DNA from: an uncultured Prevotellaceae bacterium
GTDB taxonomy: Bacteria > Bacteroidota > Bacteroidia > Bacteroidales > Muribaculaceae
NCBI GenBank assembly: GCA_900318645.1
Contig: ONLH01000028.1
Location: forward strand, 62,001-126,000
Length of the DNA stretch: 64,000 nt
Direction of reading: 5' to 3'
Position numbers and translations under genes: made by a program. Positions 62,813 to 64,000 of the stretch are shown piece by piece. Each line of letters opens with the position of its first letter. The stretch's first letter is position 1. Under the pieces are notes generated by a model. That model was not told where the DNA came from, ran no database searches, and was given only the letters and a program-made list of their open reading frames with translations.

Positions 62813-63685
62813 ATGAAATTTTTCAAATATATAGCATTATTGCTGCTGGTAGCAGTGACGATGGGCTCCTGTGAAAAGAAGGATGTCTCCTATATGGCAG
62901 AGCCCGTTGACGAGTCGGCAAAGGCATACATCCAGGTCGGCTACTATGAGCCTGTGACCGCCGGTGCAGCCAATTATATGTACTATATCGACATCAATGG
63001 TGTCGAGTATGGCAATGATGGTGCCACCTTCCTGGCTACCTTCAATACGGTTCCTTCGGGCGGTACCAATCGCTACTATGCTGTCGATGCCGGCAATGTC
63101 AACCTCAAGTTGCACAAGCGCGTGAGCGATGGCAATGGCGGTTATACTTATCCTGTGGTTTATGATCAGAACGTGTCCGTCGAGGCGGGCAAGCGCTATT
63201 GCTTGTATGTACATGACTTGAACAAGGCGCCTATCCCCATTGAGATGACTCCTGCTCCCGAATTTAGCAAGGCCCTCGATACCGACTCGCTGTGCCGCGT
63301 TCACTTCGTTAACCTGCTCTATGAGGCTGACGGAACGCCCTACACCGGCAAGGTACAGTATGGTGTCCAGAATCTGGATACCAAGGAGTATGAGCCTGTG
63401 GGCGAGCCTATTGGCTTCGGAGAGAGCACCGATTGGTTCACGGTTAAGATCCGCAAGACCGTTTACAACAGCTCTGGTTCACAGCGTCGTGAGGTTTGTC
63501 TCTTTGCCGTGGATAACGCTGGTAAGGTAACTGGCAAGCTCCCCTACACCTTGTCTAACGGCAATCAGGGTGAGTTTACCGACTACTGGACCTGGTACAT
63601 CGGTCGTGCCTATCGCCAGATTGCCGCCGGTAACTGCGGCAGCAAGACCATCCGTTGCACCCTCTACCAGTTCGTGATCGAGTAA
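62813..63685 (+). CDS. Lipoprotein with DUF4397-like domains, putative surface binding protein
   Basis: ATG 62813 (MKFFKYIALLLLVAV) is chosen over 62807 as the better leader start; lipobox MGSC. The mature protein of about 270 residues has two beta-sandwich halves. The first resembles DUF4397 (YMYYIDINGVEYG, YYAVDAGNVNLKL, VSVEAGKRYCLYVHDL). The second has VHFVNLLYEADGTPYTG and CLFAVDNAGKV. Position after susD fits surface glycan- or ligand-binding lipoproteins of SusCD operons. A terminator follows. Ligand unknown. Confidence 0.8.
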   Translation: MKFFKYIALLLLVAVTMGSCEKKDVSYMAEPVDESAKAYIQVGYYEPVTAGAANYMYYIDINGVEYGNDGATFLATFNTVPSGGTNRYYAVDAGNVNLKLHKRVSDGNGGYTYPVVYDQNVSVEAGKRYCLYVHDLNKAPIPIEMTPAPEFSKALDTDSLCRVHFVNLLYEADGTPYTGKVQYGVQNLDTKEYEPVGEPIGFGESTDWFTVKIRKTVYNSSGSQRREVCLFAVDNAGKVTGKLPYTLSNGNQGEFTDYWTWYIGRAYRQIAAGNCGSKTIRCTLYQFVIE

Positions 63686-63726
63686 TGACAGAGTAGGGCA
63701 CTACCCTACCCTATTATCCATTAAAA

Positions 63727-63764
63727 ACGTCCGCCGAGGCATTCAGCCCCGGCGGCGTTTTTTT
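63727..63764 (+). terminator. Terminator of the last SusCD unit
   Basis: CCGCCGAGGC pairs with GCCCCGGCGG around ATTCA, followed by GCGTTTTTTT. It is nearly the same as that at 58583. Confidence 0.88.
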
Positions 63765-63858
63765 CAGCCATAAACAAGGTCAAAACCTCAACGGATTATG
63801 ATTTTCTCACAGTTTCGCTAAAAAATTGTATCTTTGCTTTCAAGAAATAGACCTTTTT

Positions 63859-64000
63859 ATGAAAGACTTGGACTTTAATACAATTAAGAGCCTGATTTCC
63901 AATAAGGAAGGTAATCAATTGGAATTCAAGAAAACCACAGGCCAAATTGACCGTGGCATGGAAACTATATGTGCATTTTTGAATTATAGTGGCGGCTTGG
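63859..64000 (+). CDS. AlbA_2/Schlafen-type (divergent AAA-4) protein, N-terminal fragment
   Basis: Starting at ATG 63859, the 47 visible codons read MKDLDFNTIKSLISNKEG, then QLEFKKTTGQIDRGMETICAFLN. The E-x-LEFK...G.i.k...AF.N pattern is the start of the AlbA_2/Schlafen AAA-4 domain found in Bacteroidales RNA-binding or helicase-like regulators. TATCTTTG at 63829-63836 is a likely -7 element. The gene runs off the window; its remaining domains and family cannot be judged. Confidence 0.75.
   Translation, partial: MKDLDFNTIKSLISNKEGNQLEFKKTTGQIDRGMETICAFLNYSGGL

Overview
The window looks like a chromosomal segment of a gut-type Bacteroidales bacterium (Bacteroidota); the family (Muribaculaceae, Prevotellaceae or similar) cannot be fixed from sequence alone. 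The evidence is four SusC/SusD loci, promoters of the Bacteroidota type (TTTG, about 20 bp, TAnnTTTG), genes without Shine-Dalgarno sequences, lipoproteins with a Bacteroidota-style lipobox, a DUF3244 protein, a TPR/LuxR-type regulator, a menaquinone operon and paired nucleoside kinases.

Layout. 1-3.0 kb: end of a glycine-rich repeat protein, then an exported NagZ-like GH3 enzyme, an exported LD-carboxypeptidase and a small membrane-anchored protein. 3.2-6.7 kb (minus): FadL/OmpP1-type porin, pyrH and a TPR membrane protein. 6.8-9.6 kb (plus): zinc-ribbon membrane protein and a large Ig-like lipoprotein. 9.6-10.7 kb: a repeat-rich stretch around tRNA-Leu(CAG). 10.7-17.6 kb (minus): an MBOAT/AlgX-like O-acylation pair, a dockerin protein, a DUF3244 protein and a TPR/HTH regulator. 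17.8-28.3 kb (minus): menE, menC, menB, menD, menF, rdgB, leuS, nadA. 28.8-37.3 kb (plus): TrmH-type methyltransferase, a conventional SusC/SusD pair and a large MscS channel. 37.5-46.7 kb: secreted proteins of unknown role, lgt, a DUF1016 nuclease-like gene, obgE, two uridine-kinase-like proteins and an MBL-fold hydrolase. 46.9-63.7 kb: three further SusC/SusD units, one on the minus strand and two on the plus strand. The window ends in the first codons of an AlbA_2/Schlafen-type gene.

The most notable part is the 46.9-63.7 kb cluster. All three SusC copies there continue past the barrel into a coiled coil and a C-terminal OmpA-like domain, while the SusC at 29.8 kb ends normally at its last strand. 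The susC tail and the start of the following susD form a strongly conserved seam present in three copies, one of them inverted. Recombination there could exchange SusD partners. The same cluster carries three lesions: an out-of-frame deletion in one susC, a perfect 13-bp tandem duplication that frameshifts its susD, and a third susC that has lost its 5' part beside a REP-flanked Y1 transposase (RAYT-like) unit. These may be real decay or variation, or assembly artefacts; raw reads would decide.

At least three families of short non-coding dispersed repeats lie between genes. One is MITE-like, with terminal inverted repeats and four copies, one of them inside the men operon. Functional themes that connect neighbours are peptidoglycan processing (NagZ, LdcA), envelope O-acylation (MBOAT plus its SGNH-like partner), menaquinone synthesis and outer-membrane glycan or peptide uptake (SusC/D).
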